Source of the DNA: Paractinoplanes aksuensis
GTDB lineage: Bacteria; Actinomycetota; Actinomycetes; Mycobacteriales; Micromonosporaceae
DNA length: 64,000 bases
Reading direction: 5' to 3'
Assembly (NCBI RefSeq): GCF_024137025.1
Contig: NZ_JAMYJR010000010.1
Coordinates: forward strand, 230,486 to 294,485
Part shown: positions 1-8,238 of the stretch, piece after piece
How the letters are laid out: every line of letters starts with the position of its first letter
Numbering within the stretch: the stretch's first letter is position 1
Program-made: the position numbers and the translations under genes
The notes under the pieces: generated by a model
Told to the model about the DNA's origin: nothing
The model's input: the letters and a program-made list of their open reading frames with translations, nothing else
Databases searched by the model: none

Positions 1-738
1 GCCGTCGATCTCGGCGACACGGGCCGCGCCGATGATGCCCGCGTTGTTGAGCAGCGTGGCCGGCACCATCGGGGTGCGGATGTCGATCAGCGGCAGGAAG
101 CGGTCGGACTTCTTGCTGACCCCGCCGCCGATGATGAACAGCCGCGGTGAGAGCAGCATCTCGACGTGGGAAAGATAGCGGCGGACCCGGCCCGCCCACT
201 TCTCCCAGCTCATGTCGTCCTGCTCGCGGGCGCGGTCGCTGGCCCGGGTCTCGGCGTCGTGGCCGTCGAGCTCGAGGTGGCCGAACTCGGTGTTGGGGAT
301 CAGCGTGCCGTCGAGGAACAGCGCGCTGCCGATGCCCGTGCCGAACGTCAGCATCATGATCAGGCCGGCCTGGTCGCGCCCGGCGCCGAACGCGACCTCG
401 GCCACGCCCGCGGCGTCGGCGTCGTTGAGCACGGAGACCGGCTGGCCCAGCCGCTCGGTGAACAGCTGCGCCGCCGGGGCGTCGAGCCAGGACTTGTCGA
501 CGTTGGCCGCGCTGCGGGTGACGCCGTCGACGACCACGCCCGGGAAGGTGATGCCGACCCGGTCGAACTGCCCCTCGAACTGGGCCGCCACCTCGGCGAC
601 GGCCTCGACGACGCTGGTGACGTCGGACGGCTGCGGGGTGGGCACCCGGTACCGCTCGGCGAGCAGCTCGCCGCGGGCGGTGTCGACCGGCGCTCCCTTG
701 ACCCCGGAGCCGCCGATGTCGATGCCGAGAATGGCCAT
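1..738 (-). CDS. ppgK: polyphosphate glucokinase (ROK family), 3' end cut by window edge
   Basis: This cytoplasmic enzyme phosphorylates glucose using inorganic polyphosphate (often also ATP), feeding glycolysis. 246 codons are visible with no stop. The family is about 250 residues, so only the last few are missing. The N-terminus has the ROK/actin-fold phosphate loop [11 protein letters not shown] (residues 5-15). The polyphosphate-glucokinase motif SWLDAP, the catalytic region NDADAAG and the second phosphate motif [11 protein letters not shown] follow in order, then the glucose-contact segment [16 protein letters not shown] lies near the end. The gene is divergent from the sigma-factor gene across 215 nt. 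The ATG at 738 opens directly into the conserved strand, so the start is secure. Fructokinase or another ROK kinase is the alternative, but the SWLD and EFGHLELDG signatures favour PpgK. Confidence 0.93.
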   Translation of the reverse strand, partial: MAILGIDIGGSGVKGAPVDTARGELLAERYRVPTPQPSDVTSVVEAVAEVAAQFEGQFDRVGITFPGVVVDGVTRSAANVDKSWLDAPAAQLFTERLGQPVSVLNDADAAGVAEVAFGAGRDQAGLIMMLTFGTGIGSALFLDGTLIPNTEFGHLELDGHDAETRASDRAREQDDMSWEKWAGRVRRYLSHVEMLLSPRLFIIGGGVSKKSDRFLPLIDIRTPMVPATLLNNAGIIGAARVAEIDG

Positions 739-860
739 TGTGTTTCCCGTCTTGAGGTGCCTGGTTGTGCCCCCGCTGTTTACCACGGAGCTCCGACATT
801 AAATCCCGTGGTCGATTTCCACCCTCCCCGGGGGTTGCGGGGTGACTCTCGTACTTTCGG

Positions 861-879
861 CTAGGCAAGCCTCACCTTC
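861..879. promoter_or_regulatory. possible DtxR/IdeR-type iron box
   Basis: The 19 bases starting CTAGGCAAGCCTCACC match the actinobacterial DmdR/IdeR consensus (TTAGGTTAGGCTCACCTAA) at 13 of 19 positions and contain the palindrome AGGCAAGCCT. The site sits in the ppgK/sigma-factor divergent region, just upstream of a weak -10-like TTAGCG at 884-889. If real, it would link the sigma factor (or ppgK) to iron status. One degenerate match by eye is weak evidence. Confidence 0.32.
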
Positions 880-953
880 TCGGTTAGCGTGGAGTGACAG
901 AACGGTCGCCGCGTGCGGGCACGGCTCTCTGCCCGCCCTCTGGAGGACCTCCC

Positions 954-1697
954 ATGACCGTGTCCCACGCCGACCTCAGCGCCACGGACCTGCTGGTCGA
1001 GCTGGCCGCCCACCCCGAGTTGCGCGACCGCGCGATCGAGGCGTGGCTGCCGCTGGCTCGCCACCTCGCCCACCGCTACTCCGGCCGCGGTGAGCCCACC
1101 GACGACCTCATCCAGACCGCGACCGTCGGCCTGATCAAGGCGGTCGACAAGTTCGACCCGTCCCGCGGGGTGGATTTCGCGGGATATGCGATCCCGACCA
1201 TCATCGGCGAGATCAAGCGTCACTTCCGCGACCGCACCTGGTCGGTGCGGGTGCCGCGCCGCCTGCAGGAGTTGCGGCTGGCCATCACCGAGGCCAACGC
1301 GACACTGACGCACAGCCTGGGCCGCTCCCCGACAGTCGCCGACGTGGCCACCCACCTGGGCGTCACCGAGGAAGACGTGCTGGAAGGCCTCGAGGGCGCC
1401 CGCGCCTACAACGCGACGTCGCTCTCCACGCCGATCACGGCCGACGGCAGCACCTCGCTGGGCGACACCCTGGGCGGCGAGGACTTCGAGTTCGAGCTGG
1501 CCGAGACCCGGGTCGCGTTGGGCCCCGCGTTGGCCACGCTGGACGAGCGCGAGCAGAAGATCCTGACGCTGCGCTTCTATGGCAACCTGACCCAGTCGCA
1601 GATCGCCGACCAGATCGGCATCAGCCAGATGCACGTCTCGCGCCTGCTGGCCAAGGCCCTGACCAAGCTCCGCACCCAGCTGCACGGCGGCTTCTGA
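954..1697 (+). CDS. SigB/SigF/SigG-family RNA polymerase sigma factor
   Basis: This sigma-70 protein (247 aa) directs RNA polymerase to general-stress or differentiation promoters. Region 2 is clear: HLAHRYSGRGEPTDDLIQ, then GLIKAVDKFDP and FAGYAIPTIIGEIKRHFRD (about residues 35-95). The region 2.4/3 linker VRVPRRLQEL and region 3 (LGRSPTVADVATHLG) follow. The region 4 helix-turn-helix (LTQSQIADQIGISQMHVSRL) ends the protein, as in SigB/SigF/WhiG-like factors without region 1.1. The ATG at 954 has a strong GGAGG seven bases upstream. An upstream in-frame GTG at 894 adds a poorly conserved leader and is less likely. No anti-sigma factor is adjacent. SigB-type promoters appear in the window (see 41506), so the factor may act on neighbours. 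Which paralogue it is cannot be told. Confidence 0.93.
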   Translation: MTVSHADLSATDLLVELAAHPELRDRAIEAWLPLARHLAHRYSGRGEPTDDLIQTATVGLIKAVDKFDPSRGVDFAGYAIPTIIGEIKRHFRDRTWSVRVPRRLQELRLAITEANATLTHSLGRSPTVADVATHLGVTEEDVLEGLEGARAYNATSLSTPITADGSTSLGDTLGGEDFEFELAETRVALGPALATLDEREQKILTLRFYGNLTQSQIADQIGISQMHVSRLLAKALTKLRTQLHGGF

Positions 1698-2053
1698 CCC
1701 GATCAAGATCAACTGCAAGGCCAACTTCATGTCGTGGCGGGGTGGTGGGTGCAGACCGTCACTCCCGTCGAGGGCCCGGCCGGGGCGAGCAGGGCGCTGG
1801 CGCGCCCTGAGCGCTCACCCCACCCGGGCGACCTGCGTAAGTGGTTGCGCTCGAAAAACAAGTCAACCCCTCAGGCCGGCCGGTCCGAGGGGTTGATCTT
1901 TGCAGTTGGGCGTGACCACTCACGCACGTCGCCGTGGTGTGGTGAGCGCTTTGGACGCGCCGGCGGCCAGCTCACCGCGCCGCGGCCCTCGACGGGAGTT
2001 GCGGTCTGAACCACCCACCCCGCTACGACAGGCTGTTGACGTTGATGTTGGGC
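1698..2053. other. intergenic region between convergent genes
   Basis: This 356-nt stretch has no convincing gene. Open frames exist, but they lack ribosome sites and recognisable protein character. Its only clear structure is the hairpin at 1863-1896. Confidence 0.6.
1863..1896. terminator. bidirectional hairpin terminator
   Basis: The arms TCAACCCCTC (1863-1872) and GAGGGGTTGA (1887-1896) are perfect complements around a GC-rich loop. TCTTT follows on the plus strand and TTGTTTTT on the minus strand. The hairpin lies between convergent genes (sigma factor and general-stress protein), as expected for a shared terminator. The T-tract is better for the minus-strand operon. Confidence 0.75.
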
Positions 2054-2611
2054 TTACTGGGCGCCTGAGGCTTGCCAGTTGAGCGAGACGAGCAGCGACT
2101 TCGCCTGGTCGGCGACCTCGGCGTCGGTCACGACCGAGTACGTCCCGGCCTGGATGGAGGAGCGGGAGGCGAAGTCGCGGCGGCCGCCGGTGGCGGCGTG
2201 GGCGATGGCACCGAAGACCGCGCCCCAGGCGGCGCCGATGAGCAGGCAGACCAGGATGACGGCGAACCAGCTCGAGTCGCTGAACAGGCCGAACAGCAGG
2301 CCCACGAACAGGCCGAACCAGGCGCCGCTGGCCGCGCCGGCCAGGGCCGACTTGGCGACCGTGAGGCGGCCCAGCACGTTCTCGACGAGACGCAGGTCGG
2401 TGCCGATGATGGCGGTGCGCTCGACCGGGAACTTGTTGTCGCTGAGCGTGTCGACGGCCTTCTGGGCCTGGGCGTAGTCGGGGTAGGTGCCGACCACGAC
2501 GGTCGGCGAACCGCCCGCGGCGAGCGTCTGGGCGGGCAGGCTGGGCACTCCGGCCGGGCCGGGCGGGATGCCGGCGGCGCTGGTCGGGTTATCGGGGGTG
2601 GGCGCGGTCAT
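2054..2611 (-). CDS. general stress protein (Gsp17M/YflT-like) with glycine-zipper membrane segment
   Basis: This 185-aa protein resembles actinobacterial general-stress proteins. A proline-rich N-terminus is followed by a small alpha/beta module (VVVGTYPDYAQAQKAVDTLSDNKFP, then TAIIGTDL) typical of the YflT/Gsp17M domain. Next come two hydrophobic, Gly/Ala-rich segments (about residues 88-143: GAASGAWFGLFVGLLFGL and GAAWGAVFGAIAHAA) and a second short alpha/beta unit at the end. Its biochemical role is not known. The ATG at 2611 has GGGAGGT upstream and overlaps the PAP2 stop codon (ATGA, 2608-2611), so the two genes are co-transcribed and probably translationally coupled. The stress-type sigma factor next door fits the annotation. 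Confidence 0.8.
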   Translation of the reverse strand: MTAPTPDNPTSAAGIPPGPAGVPSLPAQTLAAGGSPTVVVGTYPDYAQAQKAVDTLSDNKFPVERTAIIGTDLRLVENVLGRLTVAKSALAGAASGAWFGLFVGLLFGLFSDSSWFAVILVCLLIGAAWGAVFGAIAHAATGGRRDFASRSSIQAGTYSVVTDAEVADQAKSLLVSLNWQASGAQ

Positions 2612-3654
2612 TTCGTACCTCCCTTGACGCGGCGGCCGGCGGATGCCGGGGCGCCGGAGTTCTTCTTCACGGATGCGGGAGCCGGCTTCGACCCGGAACG
2701 GGGAGCGGGCTTCGGCTCGGGGCGGGGAGCGGGCTTCGCCTTAGTGCGAGGCGCGGCTTTCGTCTTTGTGCGAGGCGCGGGCGCAGTCACCGGAAAAGCC
2801 GCAGCCAATCGGGCCCACAGCAGGAACGCGCCGGCGGCGACGGCCGTGATCGCGGCCGAGCCGGCCAGGAACGCGAAGCGCCCCGAGACCAGGTCGGGCA
2901 TGGCCCGCTCGGACAGCGCGACCGAGGCCAGCCCGAACGCCCCGGCCGCGGCCGTGACCGCGCCGACGGCCAGCAGCGGCAGCTTGACGACGCGGCTGGC
3001 CGGGCGGGTCTCCATGGGCTTGAGCAGCCGGATCACGAACACCGCGAACGCGCCCCAGGCCAGCGTGACCAGCAGCGCGGCCACCGTGTCGCTGGGGCGG
3101 TGCCACTCGGCCCAGACCGTGGCCACGGCGATGATCGTGACGTAGGCGAAGCCGACCAGGGCGACCATTCCCCGCAGGGCCTGCGGCAGCACCAGGACGA
3201 CGGCGAACGCGACCGACGCCGCGGCCGTCGTGTGGCCGCTGGGGAACGAGTTCGACATGGCCGAGCCGTCCAGGTCGGGCCGGGGGAGCTGGGTCTTGAG
3301 CAGCTGGGTGGTCAGGTTGGCCCCGATCACCAGCAGGGCCGCGCCGACGGCCAGGTCGAGCCGGCGGCGGACCACGCCGAAGACCGCCGCGAACAGGCAG
3401 ACCAGCACAAGGCTGGCCAGCGAGGTGTTGTTGAGCGTGCGCTCGAGCACCTCGGTCACCTGCGCGTGGTGCACGTCGGCGCCGCGCATGACAATCGTGT
3501 CGATCTGCTGGCCGAGGGTCGTGCGCACGGCGAGCTGATAGAGAGCCACCACGGCCAGGGTCGCCAGGACGGCGACGCCCATCGGCGTGAGCAGGTGACG
3601 CGAGGCGCGGGGAGGCGCGGCCGTCGCCGGCTGGGGGGACGCCAGGACCGTCAT
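2608..3654 (-). CDS. PAP2-superfamily membrane phosphatase
   Basis: This 348-aa integral membrane protein probably dephosphorylates a lipid phosphate or pyrophosphate (phosphatidic acid or undecaprenyl-PP type) at the outer face of the membrane. All three motifs of the superfamily are present: K-x6-RP as KTQLPRPD, the SGH motif as SFPSGHTTAA, and the R-x5-H-x3-D motif as WHRPSDTVAA. About six membrane segments surround them. The last 55 residues are an Ala/Pro/Lys repeat tail (RTKTKAAPRTKAKPAPRPEP-like) with no fold, possibly a cytoplasmic charged anchor. It is first in a two-gene unit with the general-stress gene. A phosphatase role is firm by motif; the substrate is not. Confidence 0.87.
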   Translation of the reverse strand: MTVLASPQPATAAPPRASRHLLTPMGVAVLATLAVVALYQLAVRTTLGQQIDTIVMRGADVHHAQVTEVLERTLNNTSLASLVLVCLFAAVFGVVRRRLDLAVGAALLVIGANLTTQLLKTQLPRPDLDGSAMSNSFPSGHTTAAASVAFAVVLVLPQALRGMVALVGFAYVTIIAVATVWAEWHRPSDTVAALLVTLAWGAFAVFVIRLLKPMETRPASRVVKLPLLAVGAVTAAAGAFGLASVALSERAMPDLVSGRFAFLAGSAAITAVAAGAFLLWARLAAAFPVTAPAPRTKTKAAPRTKAKPAPRPEPKPAPRSGSKPAPASVKKNSGAPASAGRRVKGGTK

Positions 3655-3834
3655 GGGCGGTGTCCTTCGGATGGGCTGGGCAGGGCGCTACGGCCTTTGC
3701 CCAACCAAGTTCATTTCTAAGCGCGTCGAATCATAAGTCTCAGCGGGTTCACCGCGACACATCAGCACCGTGTGCGCCGCGTCGCAACTTTTCTGCACCC
3801 TCGCGCGCTCTTGTCGCGCAACGCCCCGCCGCCA

Positions 3835-3866
3835 CCTTCTAACGGACGCCGCCCGTTGAGAAGGAG
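3835..3866 (+). promoter_or_regulatory. hairpin enclosing the ribosome-binding site
   Basis: CCTTCT (3835-3840) plus AACGG (3841-3845) can pair with CCGTT (3853-3857) plus AGAAGG (3859-3864), giving an 11-bp stem with one bulge. The Shine-Dalgarno AAGGAG (3861-3866) of the autolysin gene lies largely inside the 3' arm. The structure could restrain translation until melted or bound. Function is inferred from pairing only. Confidence 0.5.
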
Positions 3867-3876
3867 ACGTTTACAT

Positions 3877-5016
3877 ATGAGGCAGTACGCTCGCCGGTTC
3901 GCCGGCCCGCTGCTCGTGGTCGCTGTCGGCGCCGGTCTGGTGGCCGCCCCCGGCGCGGCCAGCGCGGCCGCGGTCTCGGCCACGATCGACGTGCGCAGTT
4001 CCCTCAAGGTGCGCTCCGGCCCGTCGCTGGCCGACCGCGTGCTCGGATCACTCCGCGACGACCAGCGGGTCTCCGTGGTCTGCTCGGTCACCGGTCAGAG
4101 CGTCCGGGGCTCCGTGCGCACCACGACCCAGTGGGACAAGCTCAGCACGGGTGGTTACATCACCCACGCGTACGTCTGGAACAGCGGCACCATCAAGCGC
4201 TGCGCCGCCTCGTCGCCGCAGGCCGCGGCCGTGAAGGTGAAACCGGGCAAGGCGATCAGCGCGAACAAGGTCGGCACGGTGCGCAGCGCCGACGGCAAGG
4301 TCAACATCCGGTCGGGCCCGTCGACCACCGCCGCCGTCCGCCGCGTGGTCGGCAACGGCACCAAGGTGACCGGTGTCTGCGCCGTGCCCGGTTCGACGGT
4401 CAGCGGCACGGTCCGCACGACCTCGCAGTGGAACAAGCTCTCCGACGGCAACTACATCTCCCACGCGTACGTCGTGACGGCCGCCCTCAAGTCGTGTCCG
4501 GGCGCTCCGGCCGCGAAGCCGGCGCCGGCCGTGACCCAGACCCCGGAGCAGTTCATCAAGGCGGCCGTGCCGGGCGCGCAGCTCGGCTGGCGCGAGTACG
4601 GCGTGCCGGCCTCGGTGACGATCGCGCAGGCGATCCTCGAGTCGGGCTGGGGCCGCAGCGGCCTGTCGGCGGTCGACCGCAACTACTTCGGCATCAAGTG
4701 CCAGAGCGGCCGCTACGGCACGCTGGCCAACGGCTGCCACGAGTACACGACGCAGGAGTGCACCAAGGAGGGCACCTGCTTCACCACGAAGGCGACCTTC
4801 CGGACGTACGCCTCGATGGGCCACTCGTTCCGTGACCACGGCAACTTCCTGAAGGTCAACCCGCGCTACGCCCCGGCCTTCAACTACACCAAGAACGCCA
4901 ACGCCTTCATCTGGAACGTGTGGAAGGCCGGCTACGCGACCGACCCCAACTACTACACCAAGATCACCACGCTGATGGCGCAGCAGAAGCTGTACCAGTA
5001 CGACACCTGGAAATAA
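3877..5016 (+). CDS. secreted N-acetylglucosaminidase with two SH3-like domains
   Basis: This predicted cell-wall hydrolase (379 aa) cleaves glycan strands of peptidoglycan outside the cell. The ATG at 3877 follows GAAGGAGA; further upstream codons give a leader rich in Arg/Pro and are unlikely. A signal peptide (RRFAGPLLVVAVGAGLVAAP, cut near AASAAA) is followed by two tandem bacterial SH3-like repeats, each with an IR/KVRSGPS motif and a paired W-x-KL...YI-S/T-HAYV ending (about residues 40-110 and 130-205). These should bind the wall. A Pro/Ala linker leads to a FlgJ/LytG-type glucosaminidase domain (about 220-379). Its catalytic Glu lies in QAILESGWGRSGLS and it has the family NYFGIKC and conserved Tyr-rich end. 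Four or more Cys suggest disulfides. A hairpin covers the ribosome site and a strong terminator follows. Confidence 0.9.
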   Translation: MRQYARRFAGPLLVVAVGAGLVAAPGAASAAAVSATIDVRSSLKVRSGPSLADRVLGSLRDDQRVSVVCSVTGQSVRGSVRTTTQWDKLSTGGYITHAYVWNSGTIKRCAASSPQAAAVKVKPGKAISANKVGTVRSADGKVNIRSGPSTTAAVRRVVGNGTKVTGVCAVPGSTVSGTVRTTSQWNKLSDGNYISHAYVVTAALKSCPGAPAAKPAPAVTQTPEQFIKAAVPGAQLGWREYGVPASVTIAQAILESGWGRSGLSAVDRNYFGIKCQSGRYGTLANGCHEYTTQECTKEGTCFTTKATFRTYASMGHSFRDHGNFLKVNPRYAPAFNYTKNANAFIWNVWKAGYATDPNYYTKITTLMAQQKLYQYDTWK

Positions 5017-5023
5017 GTAACAG

Positions 5024-5062
5024 GCACCCCCGTCGGCCGAACCCGGTCGGCGGGGGTGCTTT
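5024..5062 (+). terminator. intrinsic terminator after the autolysin gene
   Basis: GCACCCCCG (5024-5032) pairs with CGGGGGTGC (5051-5059), extended inside by TCGGCC/GGTCGG, and is followed by TTT. It begins eight bases after the stop codon. It lies just before the histidine kinase start, so that gene must have its own promoter or be read through. Confidence 0.85.
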
Positions 5063-5069
5063 GCACCAT

Positions 5070-7397
5070 ATGCTGGTTTTGGTGAAGCGACGTGAGCCCT
5101 CGGCCACCGCGGCGGAGGCCCGTCGCGGGCGCTTCACCGGTCTGCTTCTGGCCGGGTCCATCCTGCTGGCCGGCCTCACCGTCGTGGTCTCCGTGTATGC
5201 CGTGATGCGCTCGGCCCAGCACGAGAACGCGGCCCGGGTGATGGACCAGCGCACCGCGATGGCCCGCGCGGCCGTGCAGACCGAGACCGGGCGGTACCGG
5301 TCGCTGATCGAGACGGCCGCCGCCGGCCTGGCCACCGACGCCAACCTGACCTGGGCCGACTTCGACACGGCGACCGCGCCGTTCGCCTCGGCCAACCTGG
5401 TCGGCGCGGCCTCCCTGGCGTACGTCGTCCCGGCCGCGACCGACCGGATCCCGGCCATCCAGGCCCAGTGGCGCTCGCGCGGCGCCACCGGCCTCGAGCT
5501 GCGCGCCACCGTCACTGCCGACGAGCACTTCTTCTCGATCTTCACCCGGCCGTTGACCGCGCAGGGCCGCCCGATGAACGGCCTCGACATAGCGGCCGCT
5601 CCTGAGGCCGCGGCGGCCCTGGTCGACGCCCGCCGGATCGGCCAGCCCAGCGTCTCCGACGCGTACGTGCTGCTGCGCGACCGCAACCTGCCGGCGGCCG
5701 AGCAGCAGCGCTCGTTCGTGTTCGCCGCCCCGATCTGGACCCGGGCCAACGTGCCCGAGTTCCGCGGCTGGCTCGTCCTCGGGCTGCGCGGCGGGGACTT
5801 CCTGAGCGGCATGCTCGAGACCGTCAGTCAGAACCAGCTCGACGGCGTGCTGCTGGCCACGAACCGTGACGGCGGGCGGCCGGTCGTCGCCGAGTACACC
5901 GTGCCGGGCCGGACCGACCTGGAGCGCACCGTCGACCTCGTGGTCGCCGACCGCGGCTGGCGGCTGATCACCCGGGCCGACGCCTCGCACCTGCCCGGCG
6001 CGTCGAGCCGGCTGCCGCTGACTGTGCTGCTGACCGGCATCGCGCTGTCGGTGCTGCTGGCCGGTCTGGTCTACGTGCTGGCGACCGGGCGGGCCCGGGC
6101 CTGGGCCCGGGTGCAGCGGGCGACGGCCGACCTGCGGACGGCCGAGGCCGGCAGCCGCCGCCAGGCCGGGCTGCTCAGCGCGATCATGGACAGCATCAGC
6201 GACGCCGTCGGCGTGGTCGACGAGCGCGGTGCGTTCCTGCTGCACAACCCGGCCGCCCGGGAACTGCTCGGGGTGGCCGAGGACGAGAACGACCCGGCCG
6301 AGTGGCAGAAGCACTACGGCCTCTACCGGCCGGACGGGCGCACGCCGTTCCCGGTCGAGGAGACGCCGCTGATCCGGGCCCTGCACGGCGAGTCCTGCGA
6401 CGGCGTCGAGATGCTCATCCGCAACGACCGGCGGCCCGAGGGCGTGCTGGTCAGCGTGGACGGCCGGCCGCTCGACCCGGGGGCCGACCGGCACGGCGCG
6501 GTGGCCGTCTTCCACGACATCACCGAGCTGCGCCGCTACGAGAACGACCTGGCCGTGTTCGCCGGGGTGGTCGCGCACGACCTGAAGGCGCCGCTGACCG
6601 TGATCCGCGGGCACAGCGAGGCGGCGCTCGAGGATCTGCCACCGGGCACCGGGGTCGAGCGCAGCCTGGAGCGGATCATCCTGGCCGTCGACCGGATGGC
6701 CGGGCTGATCGACACGCTGCTGGCCTACAGCACGGCCCGCGACGCGCCGCTGCGGTGCCGCCCGGTCGACCTGAACGCCCTGGTCGGCGAGGTGGTGCAC
6801 GACCGTACGGCCCATCTGCGCCCCCAGGACCACCCGCAGATCACGGTCGGCGACCTGCCGGTGGTGTCGGCCGACCCGGCGATGCTGCGGCACGTGCTGG
6901 ACAACCTGGTCGGCAATGCCCTCAAGTACGTCCGGCCCGGCACCGACCCGCAGGTCGAGGTGACCGCCGCCGGCGCCCGGATCGAGGTCGCGGACCGGGG
7001 GATCGGCATCCCCGACGAGGCCAAGAACGAGGTGTTCGACAAGTTCCACCGGGCCCACGCCGAGGCCGGGTACGCCGGCACCGGCCTGGGCCTGGCCATC
7101 TGCAAACGCATCGTGGAGCGCCACGGCGGCGAGATCGGGGTGTCCGACAACCCCGGCGGCGGCACGCGCTTCCACTTCACCCTGCCGTCGAAGGAGAACG
7201 AGATGTCCGCGAAAGACGACGACGCTGTCGCCCGGGCCGCCCTGGAACGGGCGCTGGCCGAGCGGGCCGCGATGGAGAACTCCCGCCTGCCCGGCCTGAG
7301 CGCGCTGCCCGCGGCCGAGCCGTCGGCCCACGACCCGGCCGCGGCCCGCCTGCGCGCGCCCGTGCCCGACCACCACCCGCGGGTCGAGCGGGAGTAG
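5070..7397 (+). CDS. sensor histidine kinase with CHASE, PAS, HisKA and HATPase domains
   Basis: This membrane sensor kinase (775 aa) has TM1 at about residues 22-44, an extracytoplasmic CHASE-type ligand domain (about 75-250, with FASANLVGAASLAYVVP and the F-S-I-F-T-R-P strand) and TM2 at about 315-337. A cytoplasmic PAS domain (about 370-487) precedes HisKA, whose phospho-acceptor is His503 in VVAHDLKAPLTVIRGHSE. HATPase_c follows with DNLVGNALKY, DRGIGIP and GTGLGLAICKRIVERHGG. A charged tail of about 65 residues, not part of the kinase, ends the protein. The ATG at 5070 was chosen because upstream codons run into the previous gene and terminator; a GTG at 5082 is possible. No response regulator lies next to it, so it is an orphan kinase with unknown ligand. 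Confidence 0.9.
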   Translation: MLVLVKRREPSATAAEARRGRFTGLLLAGSILLAGLTVVVSVYAVMRSAQHENAARVMDQRTAMARAAVQTETGRYRSLIETAAAGLATDANLTWADFDTATAPFASANLVGAASLAYVVPAATDRIPAIQAQWRSRGATGLELRATVTADEHFFSIFTRPLTAQGRPMNGLDIAAAPEAAAALVDARRIGQPSVSDAYVLLRDRNLPAAEQQRSFVFAAPIWTRANVPEFRGWLVLGLRGGDFLSGMLETVSQNQLDGVLLATNRDGGRPVVAEYTVPGRTDLERTVDLVVADRGWRLITRADASHLPGASSRLPLTVLLTGIALSVLLAGLVYVLATGRARAWARVQRATADLRTAEAGSRRQAGLLSAIMDSISDAVGVVDERGAFLLHNPAARELLGVAEDENDPAEWQKHYGLYRPDGRTPFPVEETPLIRALHGESCDGVEMLIRNDRRPEGVLVSVDGRPLDPGADRHGAVAVFHDITELRRYENDLAVFAGVVAHDLKAPLTVIRGHSEAALEDLPPGTGVERSLERIILAVDRMAGLIDTLLAYSTARDAPLRCRPVDLNALVGEVVHDRTAHLRPQDHPQITVGDLPVVSADPAMLRHVLDNLVGNALKYVRPGTDPQVEVTAAGARIEVADRGIGIPDEAKNEVFDKFHRAHAEAGYAGTGLGLAICKRIVERHGGEIGVSDNPGGGTRFHFTLPSKENEMSAKDDDAVARAALERALAERAAMENSRLPGLSALPAAEPSAHDPAAARLRAPVPDHHPRVERE

Positions 7398-7430
7398 TCG
7401 CTCCGCTTTTCCGGGGGCAGGATGAGAGTC

Positions 7431-8222
7431 ATGACGATTCCCGCCCTGCCGCTCCCCAAGGCGGCCGACGGCACCCCCGTCGAGATGCCCCTGCTCGGCT
7501 TCGGCACGTGGCAGTTGCACGGCGACTCCGCGTACCAGGCCGTCCGGGACGCGCTCGAGGCCGGCTACCGCCACCTCGACACGGCCACCATGTACGGCAA
7601 CGAGGCCGAGGTGGGCCGCGCCCTGCGCGACAGCGGCGTGCAGCGCGACCAGGTCTTCATCACCACCAAGCTGCCGGCCGAGCGGGCCGGCCAGGAGCGC
7701 CGGACGATCGAGGCGTCCCTGCGCGACCTCGGCGTCGACGCGATCGACCTGTGGCTGATCCACTGGCCGCCCCACCGCGGCCGCTCGGTGCCGGTCTGGC
7801 AGGCCTTCGTCGAGGCCCGCGAGGCCGGCCTGACCCGGGCCATCGGCGTCAGCAACTACGACAGCGCCGAGATCGACGAGCTGACGGCCGAGACCGGCGT
7901 GACCCCCGCGGTCAACCAGATCCGCTTCGGCCCGTCCCTGTACGACCCGGCCGTCCTGACCGCCCACCGCGAGCGCGGCGTGGTCCTGGAGGGTTACTCC
8001 CCGTTCAAGACGACCAACCTGCACGACCCGGCCCTGACCCGCATCGCCGCCACCCACGGCGTCGACCCGGCCCGCGTCGTGCTGCGCTGGCACATCCAGC
8101 ACGAGATCGTCGTCATCCCCAAGTCGAAGACCCCGGAACGCATCGCCCGCAACGCCGACCTCACCAACTTCGTCCTCACCGAAGAAGAGATGCAAGCGAT
8201 CGACGCTCTGGGCAGCCGATGA
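7431..8222 (+). CDS. aldo/keto reductase
   Basis: This cytosolic NADPH-dependent reductase of the AKR5-like group (263 aa from this start) reduces aldehydes and ketones such as 2,5-diketogluconate-type substrates. The catalytic tetrad is complete: Asp and Tyr in YRHLDTATMYGNE, Lys in ITTKLPAE and His in LIHWPPH. The cofactor-end motif IPKSKTPERIARN is present near the C-terminus. The start is ambiguous. ATG 7422 has GGGGG six bases upstream; ATG 7431 has an AGGAT -10-like box and would be leaderless, with an N-terminus (MTIPALPLPKAADG) matching the family. The substrate is unknown and the neighbours give no hint. Confidence 0.88.
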   Translation: MTIPALPLPKAADGTPVEMPLLGFGTWQLHGDSAYQAVRDALEAGYRHLDTATMYGNEAEVGRALRDSGVQRDQVFITTKLPAERAGQERRTIEASLRDLGVDAIDLWLIHWPPHRGRSVPVWQAFVEAREAGLTRAIGVSNYDSAEIDELTAETGVTPAVNQIRFGPSLYDPAVLTAHRERGVVLEGYSPFKTTNLHDPALTRIAATHGVDPARVVLRWHIQHEIVVIPKSKTPERIARNADLTNFVLTEEEMQAIDALGSR

Positions 8223-8238
8223 TCTCGGCTGACGCCGC

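Noticed and set aside
894..953. Upstream GTG start for the sigma factor
   Set aside because: Adds 20 non-conserved residues; the ATG at 954 has a much stronger GGAGG.
1734..2009. Short plus-strand open frame after the sigma factor
   Set aside because: It contains the terminator hairpin, has no ribosome site and no conserved sequence.
3700..3834. c-di-AMP riboswitch before the SH3/glucosaminidase gene
   Set aside because: The gene type fits, but the GGGGUGAA and CAGCUAACC-like cores seen at 60105-60262 are missing.
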